From Bacteroidota bacterium (GTDB taxonomy: Bacteria; Bacteroidota; Rhodothermia; Rhodothermales; UBA10348), in contig JAAZVD010000005.1 of the NCBI GenBank assembly GCA_018623785.1, positions 1 through 17,333 on the forward strand: 17,333 bases of DNA, in the 5' to 3' direction. Position 1 is the first letter of the stretch. Every line of letters starts with the position of its first letter. Below are positions 1 to 7,021 of the stretch, in pieces. The translations under genes and the position numbers were made by a program. The notes beneath the pieces are model-generated. The model was not told where the DNA came from. It worked only from the letters and a program-made list of their open reading frames with translations, and did not search any database.

Positions 1-951
1 AAAAGAGAAGATGAGGCCGATGAGGCTCAGGATAACCAGGTGGCCGGCCGTCAGGTTGGCAAACAATCGGATGGCCAGTGCGATGGGCTTGGTAAAAATG
101 CCCAGGATCTCGACCGGCATGAGGATCGGCTTGACGAAGGCTGGGATCCCGGGAGGCCACAGAAGGTGCATCCAGGAATCTTTCGTACCGCCCAGCTGCG
201 TCAGGACAAACGTAAAGGTGGCCAGAACAGTCGTGACCATCAGGTTGGACGTAGCCGTCGCGCCGAAGGGCACAAGACCAAGCAGGTTACAGGTCAGGAT
301 GAAGAAGAAAGCCGTCAGTAGATACGGCGTGTACTTCTCAGCCTTATCCCCCAGGTTCGGACGCGCAATGTCGTCACGAACGAAGATGATCAGCGTTTCG
401 AACAGGTTTTGGAAAATGCCCTTAGGTGCGGTGTCCCGGCCCTGTCCGCGGCTGTACATACCAGCCATGCGGGTCATGATAAGCACCACCACCAACATGC
501 CCAGCCACGCGAAGACGAGGTGTTTGGACAAGGACAGGTCCAAGACAACATGACCACCTCCCGGCGGCACGAGGTGGCCTTCAAGCTGGGCCAACGTGAT
601 ACCGGCGTACGGACCCGCTTCCTGGACGTGATTGTCGGCGGCGTGTGCACCCTCCTCAGCGTATGCATCGCCCTCATCGCCCTTGGACTCAATTTCGGCT
701 ACCCAGCCGCCCTCAAGTATAGCGGCAGCTGTGGAGCGGAAAAGTTCGAGCCCGTACGAGCCATCTTCGTGCTGCACGACAAAAATGCGCGGCAGCTGCA
801 GCTTCCCAATCGGCGTGAAGTCCAAGTAATACGCGTTGGCACTGTGATGCAACGCATCCAACTCTCCATCCTCTGCAGCGAGCGCAGCGGAAGGCATCGC
901 AGCAAGGGCGATGGCGGAAAGAAGCAGGAATGCTGATGCTCGTTTGATCAT
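1..951 (-). CDS. atpB: F0F1 ATP synthase subunit a, 3'-truncated by the window edge
   Basis: Membrane a subunit of ATP synthase, which forms the proton half-channels against the c-ring. The 317 visible residues read without a stop to base 1, so the C-terminus lies outside the window. Residues 1-25 look like a cleavable signal peptide (MIKR, then a hydrophobic run ending ALAA). Residues 26-135 form a long, acidic, His-containing periplasmic segment. Hydrophobic helices follow at about 145-160 and 208-230, and further helices include the channel helix IRLFANLTAGH. Its Arg295 matches the essential Arg210 of E. coli, and His304 stands where E. coli has Glu219. The N-terminal secretion signal is known in Bacteroidota a subunits and absent from E. 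coli. The ATG at 951 is the first in-frame start that gives the signal peptide. It lies 15 nt after the subunit-I-like gene, so the two are probably cotranscribed, with atpE and the rest expected beyond base 1. Identification is firm. Confidence 0.95.
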   Translation of the reverse strand, partial: MIKRASAFLLLSAIALAAMPSAALAAEDGELDALHHSANAYYLDFTPIGKLQLPRIFVVQHEDGSYGLELFRSTAAAILEGGWVAEIESKGDEGDAYAEEGAHAADNHVQEAGPYAGITLAQLEGHLVPPGGGHVVLDLSLSKHLVFAWLGMLVVVLIMTRMAGMYSRGQGRDTAPKGIFQNLFETLIIFVRDDIARPNLGDKAEKYTPYLLTAFFFILTCNLLGLVPFGATATSNLMVTTVLATFTFVLTQLGGTKDSWMHLLWPPGIPAFVKPILMPVEILGIFTKPIALAIRLFANLTAGHLVILSLIGLIFSF

Positions 952-966
952 CGGTTGGTCCGGCGT

Positions 967-1284
967 TCATGCAGCGGTGTCGCCCTCTCGGACGAGCGTC
1001 TGCTGTTGTCGGTGCAGCGTAACAATTTCTATGGTCATTCCGATCATGAACACAACGAAGAATCCCAGCAGGAATGCCACGGTGTGGATCGGCACAAAAA
1101 CCAGTATCAGGGTCAAAATGAAGAGCGCCACGAGCATGCGGGCAACCATGCCCCCCATGACGATTACCATGAACGTCTGCCGTGAGGACCTCAGGGCGAC
1201 GCGCCCCAAGAGGTAGGCGACTGCGCTGTATGCGACGGCGAGACCTGCGCCGACAAGGGCGCCTGTGAGGATGCCATCACTCAT
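967..1284 (-). CDS. Small three-helix membrane protein, ATP synthase subunit I-like
   Basis: A 105-residue, very hydrophobic protein with three likely transmembrane helices at about residues 4-27, 38-63 and 67-90. It ends in a short charged tail. Its size, topology and place directly before atpB and after atpZ match the AtpI/AtpR-type accessory proteins that help c-ring or F0 assembly. The sequence itself carries no motif that I can tie securely to AtpI. The start codon at 1284 sits inside the right arm of a perfect 7-bp inverted repeat (1283-1289 with 1302-1308), so start accessibility could depend on RNA folding. There is no obvious Shine-Dalgarno sequence. The stop lies 15 nt before atpB. 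The functional name rests mainly on context. Confidence 0.7.
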   Translation of the reverse strand: MSDGILTGALVGAGLAVAYSAVAYLLGRVALRSSRQTFMVIVMGGMVARMLVALFILTLILVFVPIHTVAFLLGFFVVFMIGMTIEIVTLHRQQQTLVREGDTAA

Positions 1285-1439
1285 ATCGGCAGTGCATTAT
1301 CCCGATATCCTCGGGCGTTGGTTCAGGGACGGGAAAACTACGGCACCCACCTCCCGTCGGTCGCGGGGGAGGGGTGAATAATGATTGAAGGAATGCATCG
1401 GAGGGGTGAAAAGTAGATGAACCGGCCTTGGCCCACTTG
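1285..1439 (-). promoter_or_regulatory. 155-nt spacer between atpZ and the subunit-I-like gene, with paired repeats and a start-codon hairpin
   Basis: The only sizeable gap in this otherwise tight minus-strand run. Read on the minus strand it holds two exact copies of TTCACCCCTCC, at 1400-1410 and 1368-1378, 32 bp apart (about three helical turns). It also holds an inverted repeat, ATATCGG (1283-1289) with CCGATAT (1302-1308), around a 12-nt loop that covers part of the downstream start codon. I found no good TAnnTTTG promoter and no terminator with a T-run. A weak pairing of the C-rich and G-rich segments around 1346-1374 was seen but is not convincing. Whether this is an operator pair, a processing site or chance is unknown. 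Confidence 0.35.
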
Positions 1440-1691
1440 CTAGGCCTCGGGTTTGTCCTGCTTGCCACGCTCTCCCATGACTTTTGCCAATCGAATGACC
1501 TGGAAGAAAAATGCTACCATGCCAACCACGCTTCCCACGATCAGGAATACCGGTGCTGTTCCTTGCCATCGATCGACCAACCACCCAAGACCCACGTACA
1601 ACGCCATGGTGGACGCAAGTTGGATGCCTATCCCAAGGTGCGGAGCAACGTCACCCAGACGATGTCGCCATTCGTGGGGCTGATCAGTCAT
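1440..1691 (-). CDS. atpZ: AtpZ/AtpI-family ATP synthase accessory protein
   Basis: An 83-residue two-helix hairpin protein. Helix 1 is at about residues 20-38 (IGIQLASTMALYVGLGWLVD) and helix 2 at about 46-68 (VFLIVGSVVGMVAFFFQVI), followed by a basic tail. The small-residue-rich first helix ending GxLxD and the glycine-spaced second helix are the signature of the AtpZ/AtpI family. Members sit at the head of F0 operons and are thought to assist Mg2+ supply or c-ring assembly. I chose the ATG at 1691 (MTDQPHEW). Longer in-frame starts would add a basic, low-complexity stretch that merely overlaps the bactofilin gene. With this start the gene overlaps the bactofilin stop by 8 nt, consistent with translational coupling. 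Confidence 0.85.
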   Translation of the reverse strand: MTDQPHEWRHRLGDVAPHLGIGIQLASTMALYVGLGWLVDRWQGTAPVFLIVGSVVGMVAFFFQVIRLAKVMGERGKQDKPEA

Positions 1692-2151
1692 CCGTAACCA
1701 GTGAGAACGAGCTTTTCTTGGTTGCCTTTCCGTCCGCCGGCAGCGTTCTCGGTGTTGGACGCACATTCTCACCGGATTGTAGGGCCGCAGCACGCTTCGG
1801 ATCGAGCTGACCCATCCGGCAAGTGCCATCGATGACGGCCCCCTCCTCGACAATCAGTCGCGAGGTCTTGATCGTACCCTCAATGCGCGCCGAACCTTTC
1901 ATCACTAAACGACCGGAGATCACAATGTCGCCCTTGAGCGAGCCCGCTACGTCTGCGTCCGTCGCATGCACCTCCCCTTCAACGTGCCCCTCCGGCGCGA
2001 TGATAGCTTTTCCCTTCACCTTTAGGGTGCCCTTCAGCGTGCCGTTTATGCGGATATCCGCCTCAGCCGACAGGGTGCCCTCCAGGGACGTGCCGGCCGC
2101 AATCAGGTTGATCTGAGGAGGGGTAGCGACAGTTGATTCGTTGCGTGGCAT
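1684..2151 (-). CDS. Bactofilin (polymer-forming cytoskeletal protein)
   Basis: A 155-residue bactofilin. Residues 14-120 form the right-handed beta-helix repeat of the family: alternating hydrophobic/Gly turns such as GTSLEGTLSAEADIRINGTLKG, GHVEGEVHATD, GSLKGDIVISG and GSARIEGTIKT. Short polar tails flank this core. Bactofilins polymerise without nucleotide and scaffold cell-wall enzymes. An in-frame TTG at 2166 could extend it by five residues. I prefer the ATG at 2151, which has AGGA just upstream. It lies 35 nt after the M23 peptidase gene and overlaps atpZ by 8 nt. A bactofilin next to an M23 endopeptidase matches the BacA-LmdC pairing described in alphaproteobacteria, suggesting it localises that enzyme. 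Confidence 0.92.
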   Translation of the reverse strand: MPRNESTVATPPQINLIAAGTSLEGTLSAEADIRINGTLKGTLKVKGKAIIAPEGHVEGEVHATDADVAGSLKGDIVISGRLVMKGSARIEGTIKTSRLIVEEGAVIDGTCRMGQLDPKRAAALQSGENVRPTPRTLPADGKATKKSSFSLVTDD

Positions 2152-2186
2152 GGTCCTGTTCGTCAAAGGGAGAGGGAACTATGGCA

Positions 2187-3089
2187 TTACCAACCCAAAA
2201 CATAGGCTCTTGGATCCTGAGCCAGGCCGTTTTGCCACAGTTCAAAATGCGCATGAGGCCCGGTCGAAATTTCTCCCGAGTTGCCGGAGAGAGCTACCAC
2301 TTCCCTGTCCCGAACACGATCGCCCACCTGCTTGAGGAGACTGGAGTTGTGCTTGAAGACCGTTATGTAGCCGTCTGCATGGGCAATTGCGATCACTTGC
2401 CCGCCGTCGTTCAGCCAGTCGGCAAGAATCACATAGCCATCACCGATACTGCGAATCGCACTTCCTTCTTCCAATGCGATATCAACGGCAAAGTGACCTG
2501 TTCGAGCGTCAAAGCCTCGGGTGGCAATGCCGGATACCGGTGGAAGCACCGGAAAGGACAAGGCGGAGAGGTACGCGCTCGAGGGAACGGAGGAGGGAGG
2601 CTGCGCGGGGCGCAACACGCCCAGCTGGTCGAATCGGAAGGCCGGCTGCTGGTGTTCCTCCCAGTCATTAGTCCCGACTGGAAGTGGCATCGCCTGCAGG
2701 TCGGCTGAGGGTGTGGGGACCGACTCCTCAGTTCTTTCCGACAGTGAGCCGGGGAGGGCGTTGCCGAGGAACGTATCCCTCAGGCGGGAAACGTATTCGG
2801 TTTGGATTCGGAGGGAGTCCTCGAGAGCATTGAGCCGGATCTGGTTCTCAACAGCTGATCGACGCATCTCCAGTGAGCCGTATCCAGGGAGTGAGTACCG
2901 GATCGGGGTCAAGAGCAAACCGGCCAGTAAAAGGACCACGGCAATGCAAACAACGCCTGCCATTCGCCACATCACCCGACCCGGCTCAACGGTAAACGAG
3001 CGCGGCTGCTCCATATGGTCCTTGTCCATCACGATGACCGTGATGGTCCGACCCACGTTACGCATGAATTCAGAAAGAAGCCCGAGCAT
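2187..3089 (-). CDS. Membrane-anchored M23-family peptidoglycan endopeptidase, LmdC-like
   Basis: A 300-residue bitopic protein. It has a short cytoplasmic N-terminus (1-42), one transmembrane helix (about 43-63), a helical, probably coiled-coil stalk (about 75-108), a Pro/Ser-rich linker (110-180) and a C-terminal LytM/M23 domain (about 184-300). All zinc and catalytic residues are present: HxxxD at His199/Asp203, His247 in VFKHNSS, and HxH at His279/His281 in GPHAHFEL. It should therefore be an active D,D- or L,D-endopeptidase cutting peptide cross-links in the periplasm. The architecture and the downstream bactofilin match LmdC, whose cytoplasmic tail is reported to contact BacA. I chose the ATG at 3089. 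The open frame continues upstream to 3260, but that stretch overlaps the rpsT promoter and lacks protein-like character. ATG 3065 is an alternative start. Confidence 0.9.
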   Translation of the reverse strand: MLGLLSEFMRNVGRTITVIVMDKDHMEQPRSFTVEPGRVMWRMAGVVCIAVVLLLAGLLLTPIRYSLPGYGSLEMRRSAVENQIRLNALEDSLRIQTEYVSRLRDTFLGNALPGSLSERTEESVPTPSADLQAMPLPVGTNDWEEHQQPAFRFDQLGVLRPAQPPSSVPSSAYLSALSFPVLPPVSGIATRGFDARTGHFAVDIALEEGSAIRSIGDGYVILADWLNDGGQVIAIAHADGYITVFKHNSSLLKQVGDRVRDREVVALSGNSGEISTGPHAHFELWQNGLAQDPRAYVLGW

Positions 3090-3167
3090 GGAATTAAAAA
3101 TCGCTCTCCAGAAGCTGGATTCGGCGAAACAGCACTCCCTTGAATCGGTTCCTCGCGACCGACTGGA

Positions 3168-3199
3168 TTTGACCAATGGAAGGAGTCGGCGTATATTTG
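3168..3199 (+). promoter_or_regulatory. Bacteroidota-type promoter for rpsT
   Basis: TTTG at 3168-3171 and TATATTTG at 3192-3199, separated by 20 nt. This matches the Bacteroidota housekeeping pattern (-33 TTTG, -7 TAnnTTTG). The predicted transcript start near 3206 gives a leader of about 43 nt before the rpsT ATG. It lies in the 159-nt divergent spacer shared with the LmdC-like gene, for which I saw no comparable promoter. Confidence 0.7.
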
Positions 3200-3248
3200 C
3201 AGGCTCCCGTTTTCTCTCGAAAGACACCACACACCGGCACGTACAGCC

Positions 3249-3503
3249 ATGCCACAGCACAAATCAGCCATCAAGCGCGTCCGTCAGAACGAACGACGCA
3301 ATATCCGCAATCGCGCCTCCCGTAGCAAAATGCGGACGTTGATGAAAAAACTGCACGCGACGGAAGATGCCCAGCAGGCCTCCGAGATGTTGAACGATGT
3401 CAAGTCCTACCTAGACAAGATGGCCGCTCGGAACATCATCCACAAGAACAAGGCGGCCCACTACAAGAGCCAGCTCGAAAAGCACGTCAACGCCCTGGGC
3501 TAA
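3249..3503 (+). CDS. rpsT: 30S ribosomal protein S20
   Basis: An 84-residue basic, helical protein. The N-terminus MPQHKSAIKRVRQNERRNIRNRASRSKMRT is the conserved 16S-rRNA-binding part of S20, followed by the usual helical hairpin and the ending NIIHKNKAAHYKSQL. Length is normal for the family. S20 binds early in 30S assembly near the 5' and 3' minor domains of 16S rRNA. It is monocistronic by context, with its own TAnnTTTG promoter upstream and a 154-nt gap to the next gene. No Shine-Dalgarno sequence is visible before the ATG, as is common in this group. Confidence 0.97.
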   Translation: MPQHKSAIKRVRQNERRNIRNRASRSKMRTLMKKLHATEDAQQASEMLNDVKSYLDKMAARNIIHKNKAAHYKSQLEKHVNALG

Positions 3504-3657
3504 GCGACTTTCCATCTGGGCATCCACTTTGGTTCGGATTGAAATCGGTGGCTTGTTTTTGCCAACGACGGCCAAGGAAATGCCGGGTTTTTATCGCACA
3601 ACTACTATATTCGCAGGGTTCCGAACCCCGGATCTTTCACAACCCCACGCTCCTGAC
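3504..3657. other. 154-nt spacer between rpsT and the PKD/OmpA lipoprotein gene
   Basis: No gene and no hairpin terminator were seen. TATATTCG at 3606-3613 resembles the -7 TAnnTTTG element with one mismatch, but nothing close to TTTG lies at the right distance upstream. A promoter for the lipoprotein gene is plausible here but not shown. Translation of the in-frame extension to 3529 gives no recognisable protein. Confidence 0.3.
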
Positions 3658-4596
3658 ATGACGAAACGCATCTATTCCCACTCTTTCGTGCTGGCCCTGC
3701 TGGTAGCTGGCCTGACCATGACCGGCTGTAAAAGCGTGCCTGTCGACATCATGTCGATGACGGCTCCTGATAGCCTGCAAACCAATCAAAACGGTTCTTT
3801 TGCCGTTGAAACCAACGCGGATGCCAAGCAGCCGGTGTCGGTCTCTTGGGAGTTTGGCGATGATGCCAGCGCTTCCGGCGCTGAAGCCTCTCACGCCTTC
3901 GCTGAGCCTGGAACGTACACCGTCACGGCCACGGCGTCGAACCGGAAGGGCAAATCGACCGACATGAGCTCCAAAACTGTCGTCGTTGTCAACCCGCCTG
4001 TACCGGCTCAGATTGTAAGCATCCGCGCAAGCGACAACACTCCTGACACCCAGACACAGGTCTCATTCTCGGCAACGGTCAACGGTGACTCGCCCCTCTC
4101 CTACGCATGGAGTTTCGGGGATGGAAGCAGCAGCAGCGATGCCATGCCAGCGCACACGTACAGCGAGCCGGGCACATACACCGTGCAACTCAATGCATCC
4201 AACAAAGCAGGGTCAGACTCCCGCTCCATGAGTGTGACCGTAGACTGGTACGAAGCGGCCATTTGTCGCGAGGTGTCAGAGCTGGGCGGCGCCTTCTTCA
4301 GCCGGAACTCTTCGGTACTTTCGGACGAGGCAAAAGCGGCGCTGGCTGACAACCTGGAGATTTTGGCCGAGTGCCCGAACATGAACGTCCGCCTCGAAGG
4401 AATCGCAGCGCCAGGCGAGCGTCGTCCACAGGAGTTGTCTGAGGACCGCGCCCGTGCAGTGGAGCAGTTCTACACCGACAATGGTGTATCGGCCACGCGT
4501 ATGGTCACGGTTGGCACTGGACGTGCTGCCGATCTGTCCAGCAAGAAAGACGGGCTGGCACAGTATCGCCGCGTAGATACCATCATTGTTCGCTGA
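3658..4596 (+). CDS. Lipoprotein with two PKD domains and a C-terminal OmpA-like domain
   Basis: A 312-residue envelope protein. Residues 1-23 form a lipoprotein signal ending MTGC, with Cys24 the likely lipidated residue. Two PKD (Ig-like) domains follow, at about 30-112 and 117-196. Each carries the WxFGD and EPGTYTV hallmarks (SWEFGDDASASGAEASHAFAEPG; AWSFGDGSSSSDAMPAHTYSEPG). Residues 208-312 form an OmpA-like domain (SSVLSDEAKAAL, LSEDRARAVEQFY). Arg264 of the domain is kept. The Asp normally found in GHxD is absent, that stretch reading EGIAAPGE, so diaminopimelate binding may be weakened. Cys203 and Cys239 flank the start of the OmpA domain and could form a disulfide. Role: probably an outer-membrane lipoprotein that spaces or tethers the wall. 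I chose the ATG at 3658 because it directly begins the signal peptide. A strong terminator follows. Confidence 0.88.
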   Translation: MTKRIYSHSFVLALLVAGLTMTGCKSVPVDIMSMTAPDSLQTNQNGSFAVETNADAKQPVSVSWEFGDDASASGAEASHAFAEPGTYTVTATASNRKGKSTDMSSKTVVVVNPPVPAQIVSIRASDNTPDTQTQVSFSATVNGDSPLSYAWSFGDGSSSSDAMPAHTYSEPGTYTVQLNASNKAGSDSRSMSVTVDWYEAAICREVSELGGAFFSRNSSVLSDEAKAALADNLEILAECPNMNVRLEGIAAPGERRPQELSEDRARAVEQFYTDNGVSATRMVTVGTGRAADLSSKKDGLAQYRRVDTIIVR

Positions 4597-4648
4597 CATG
4601 ATTGGCTGTGCGGCAGGACCGCACCACACGTCAGATACGTGATAGATA

Positions 4649-4684
4649 GAAAGGGCCGCCCGGTAACGGGCGGCCCTTTCTTTT
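4649..4684 (+). terminator. Strong intrinsic terminator after the PKD/OmpA lipoprotein gene
   Basis: A perfect 14-bp stem (4649-4662 with 4667-4680), mostly G:C, closed by a GTAA tetraloop and followed by TTTT at 4681-4684. The stem begins with GAAA and ends with TTTC, so a partial U-run is built into the hairpin. It lies 52 nt after the stop codon. Confidence 0.92.
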
Positions 4685-4705
4685 GGCCCGCGCTTTGCGC
4701 GGGCC
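4685..4705. repeat. Second GC hairpin directly abutting the terminator
   Basis: A perfect 9-bp inverted repeat (4685-4693 with 4697-4705) of G and C only, with a TTT loop. It starts at the base after the first terminator's T-run. It has no T-run of its own on either strand. It may act as a backup pause or stabilise the upstream RNA 3' end. Confidence 0.75.
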
Positions 4706-4725
4706 GATCATCGTCAAAAAAGAAC

Positions 4726-4758
4726 TTGAAAATCGCGCCATGCGGACGATAACCTTTG
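4726..4758 (+). promoter_or_regulatory. Possible promoter for the OmpA-type gene
   Basis: TTG at 4726-4728 and TAACCTTTG at 4750-4758, about 21 nt apart. This resembles the TTTG / TAnnTTTG pair but with one extra base inside the -7 element. The position after a terminator and about 90 nt before the next start is right. The match is imperfect, so this is tentative. Confidence 0.3.
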
Positions 4759-4846
4759 TTGGGCACGATTAACGTCCCATTCCTTGCGTCTACGGGCACG
4801 ACCACATGCCCAGCGCACGAAGAATCAGCAACCCGGTGGTCCCCTG

Positions 4847-5971
4847 ATGACCCTACGCCGTCACCTGTTCGTATTGGCACTGGCCATTTTCGTGGCCCTG
4901 CCCGCGTTCTCCCAGAGCAATCAGTTCAGGGACACCAGGGCGCATCTGAGCTTGGGCGCGGGCCTTTATACCTACCATGGGCCCATCGACCTGTTACAGC
5001 CGAGCGGTAAGGTCAACTTTGTGCGCGAAAGCGACCCGGGCGTATTCTTCCTCGGATCCTTTCCCATTACAAGGGACCGCTTCTATTTTCGTGGTATGCT
5101 GCTCTTTACCAACTTTAGCACTAAGGACGGTCGCCAGCTGGTTGGTACAGGCACCAACGAATTTCTGACCAAGCATCTTTTCCTATTCGAGCCTGAGATC
5201 GTCATGACCTTAAGGAAAGGCTCGAAAGCCCGGATGCTGCCATATGTTTTTACGGGCTTTGGCGCGACGACGGCTGATCTGTTTTCTGGCAAATCCAAAG
5301 GCCGCGTGGATTTGCCGAACTCCGGTATTCCCGGTCCAGAGAGAACGGCCTATCATCTTCCGATGGGTGCCGGTGTTGATATCGCATTCAATGGCTGTTG
5401 GTCCGTATTTGCAGAGGCCAGTTACCGGTGGCACATTAACTACGTATGGCGTAGCGAACGTGAATCTGATTCCCACAACAGTTCGCTCATCATGGGAGGA
5501 CTGCGTGGCTGTATCAAGAGGAAACCTCTGGTAGCTCCTCCCCCCGCCCACATCCCTCCCCCCTTGACCGTCCCGGGCTACGATCCCCCATTGCCGCGCA
5601 TTCCGCGGGTGTGTCTGCTCAGGGACCTGAACAGCATATACTTTCCATCAAACGAGGATGTCCTGACACCGGCTGCGAGAGTAGCCCTCGACGAAAACAT
5701 CGAGGCTCTCTTACTGAATCCGACGTGCTGCCTGCAGATTGTGGGATATACCTCGGGTACCAATGCGGACATCGCTTCCTTACGACTGGCACGACAACGC
5801 GCGGAGATTGTCGCGCAGTACTATAGAGAGCATGGCGTGCCTGCCGATCGTATACAGGTCGAGGCGGAGGTTGGTCAGTTCGTATGCCCTAAAGGTGAAG
5901 ATGGCAAAGGGTGCCTAGAGGAACAGCAAGTGGCTACCAACCCATTCGACTGCTCGCAACGTTTCCGTTGA
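4847..5971 (+). CDS. OmpA-family outer-membrane protein: N-terminal beta-barrel, Pro-rich linker, C-terminal OmpA-like domain
   Basis: 374 residues. A signal peptide covers 1-22 or so (MTLRRHLFVLALAIFVALPAFS). Residues 30-222 show alternating hydrophobic strands with aromatic ends and Gly-rich turns, as in an eight-stranded OmpA-type barrel. Residues 228-252 are a Pro-rich linker. Residues 256-345 are an OmpA-like domain (LNSIYFPSNEDVLTPAARVALDEN, then LRLARQRAEIVAQYYREHGVPADRI). The usual GHTD is GYTS (300-303), so the ligand-binding Asp is missing, while the later Arg is kept. Eight cysteines (184, 222, 256, 294, 295, 347, 356, 369) are unusual for an OmpA homologue, and the last three lie in a C-terminal tail beyond the domain. 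I chose the ATG at 4847, which starts the signal peptide. The open frame back to 4784 has no such feature. It probably links the outer membrane to the wall. Confidence 0.85.
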   Translation: MTLRRHLFVLALAIFVALPAFSQSNQFRDTRAHLSLGAGLYTYHGPIDLLQPSGKVNFVRESDPGVFFLGSFPITRDRFYFRGMLLFTNFSTKDGRQLVGTGTNEFLTKHLFLFEPEIVMTLRKGSKARMLPYVFTGFGATTADLFSGKSKGRVDLPNSGIPGPERTAYHLPMGAGVDIAFNGCWSVFAEASYRWHINYVWRSERESDSHNSSLIMGGLRGCIKRKPLVAPPPAHIPPPLTVPGYDPPLPRIPRVCLLRDLNSIYFPSNEDVLTPAARVALDENIEALLLNPTCCLQIVGYTSGTNADIASLRLARQRAEIVAQYYREHGVPADRIQVEAEVGQFVCPKGEDGKGCLEEQQVATNPFDCSQRFR

Positions 5972-6021
5972 TGTATGCGCGACTTTTACGGCTTCGATGC
6001 ACTTCGTAGGTTCCGGATGCC

Positions 6022-7020
6022 ATGAAGTCATCGTCCACATCCCACCCGTTATCCCCTCGTGACCTTCGACGCGCCATCAAGCGAAAGGCGGAGGAACTGG
6101 GTCTGCAGGCGTGTGGCATTTCGGAAGCGCAACCCCTCGATGAAGAGGCGGATCGGCTTGCAACATGGCTGGATCGAGGATATCAAGCCGATATGGAATG
6201 GATGTCCCGGCATGGCGCCAAGCGCACTGACCCCACGCTTCTCGTCGACGGGGCACGTACGGTCGTCTCCGTCCTCCAGAGCTACTATACGCCGTTTGAG
6301 ACAACCGATGATCCGGCCGTGGGCCGCATCAGTCGCTATGCGTGGGGAGATGACTACCATCTGAAACTGAAGGAGCGTCTTTTCTCGCTCATGGACTGGC
6401 TGCAGGAAATAGCTCCGGGAACGGAAGGCAGGGTATTTGTAGACTCCGCACCCATCATGGATAAAGCGTGGGCGGCACGCGCAGGTCTTGGCTGGATCGG
6501 AAAGCACAGTAACCTGATCTCCCCTCAGCATGGCAGCTGGGTATTCATCGGCGAACTGGTGGTTACCACCTTGATTGAGCCAGACAGCCCCATAGCAGAT
6601 CACTGCGGATCGTGTACAGCCTGCATCGATGCCTGTCCAACTACGGCTATTGTAGAACCGTACGTAGTCGATGCCAATCGGTGTATTTCCTACACCACAA
6701 TCGAATTCAAGGGCCAAGAGCCACCATCCGAAATCTCAGAGGGGCACGGCAACTGGATCTTCGGCTGCGATATATGCCAGGAAGTTTGCCCCTGGAACAA
6801 GTTCCGCACCACCAGCACAGAGCCTGCCTATCTGCCTCGCGATGGCATGCTGGGCACCCCCTTGGAAGAGTGGGAAACACTGGACCAGGAAGCCTTCAGC
6901 CGTTTTTTTCGCTACAGTCCTGTCAAGAGAACCAAGCTGACCGGCTTTCAACGGAACGTCTCCATTGCCCTACGGAACCGGGACCAATCCAGTCTTCCAC
7001 ACCGACCGGAAGATGACTGA
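6022..7020 (+). CDS. queG: Epoxyqueuosine reductase QueG
   Basis: A 332-residue cytoplasmic enzyme that reduces epoxyqueuosine to queuosine at the wobble base (position 34) of tRNAs with GUN anticodons, using a cobalamin cofactor and two [4Fe-4S] clusters. The N-terminal half has the family pattern, including GYQADMEWM, VVSVLQSYYTP and VDSAPIMDKAWAARAGLGWIGKHSNLI, with the conserved acid Asp141. The clusters come from CGSCTACIDACP (Cys195, 198, 201, 205) and CDICQEVCPWN (Cys249, 252, 256) with Cys221. Length is within the normal range, though it lacks the C-terminal HEAT-like extension seen in some homologues. It lies 50 nt after the OmpA-type gene, possibly cotranscribed. The rest of the queuosine pathway is not in the window. 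Confidence 0.96.
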   Translation: MKSSSTSHPLSPRDLRRAIKRKAEELGLQACGISEAQPLDEEADRLATWLDRGYQADMEWMSRHGAKRTDPTLLVDGARTVVSVLQSYYTPFETTDDPAVGRISRYAWGDDYHLKLKERLFSLMDWLQEIAPGTEGRVFVDSAPIMDKAWAARAGLGWIGKHSNLISPQHGSWVFIGELVVTTLIEPDSPIADHCGSCTACIDACPTTAIVEPYVVDANRCISYTTIEFKGQEPPSEISEGHGNWIFGCDICQEVCPWNKFRTTSTEPAYLPRDGMLGTPLEEWETLDQEAFSRFFRYSPVKRTKLTGFQRNVSIALRNRDQSSLPHRPEDD

Positions 7021-7021
7021 A

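Noticed and set aside
11..553. 180-codon open frame on the plus strand at the left edge
   Set aside because: It is the complement of atpB, whose minus-strand translation gives a clear a-subunit with the essential Arg.
1346..1374. Possible terminator between atpZ and the subunit-I-like gene
   Set aside because: Only a short imperfect C-rich/G-rich pairing with no T-run on either strand.
3090..3260. 57-codon N-terminal extension of the LmdC-like protein
   Set aside because: It overlaps the rpsT promoter and start, is Cys/Arg-rich without structure, and homologous architecture begins with a short cytoplasmic tail before the membrane helix.
2521..3342. 273-codon open frame on the plus strand
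   Set aside because: Antisense to the M23 peptidase gene and running into rpsT in another frame; no recognisable protein features.
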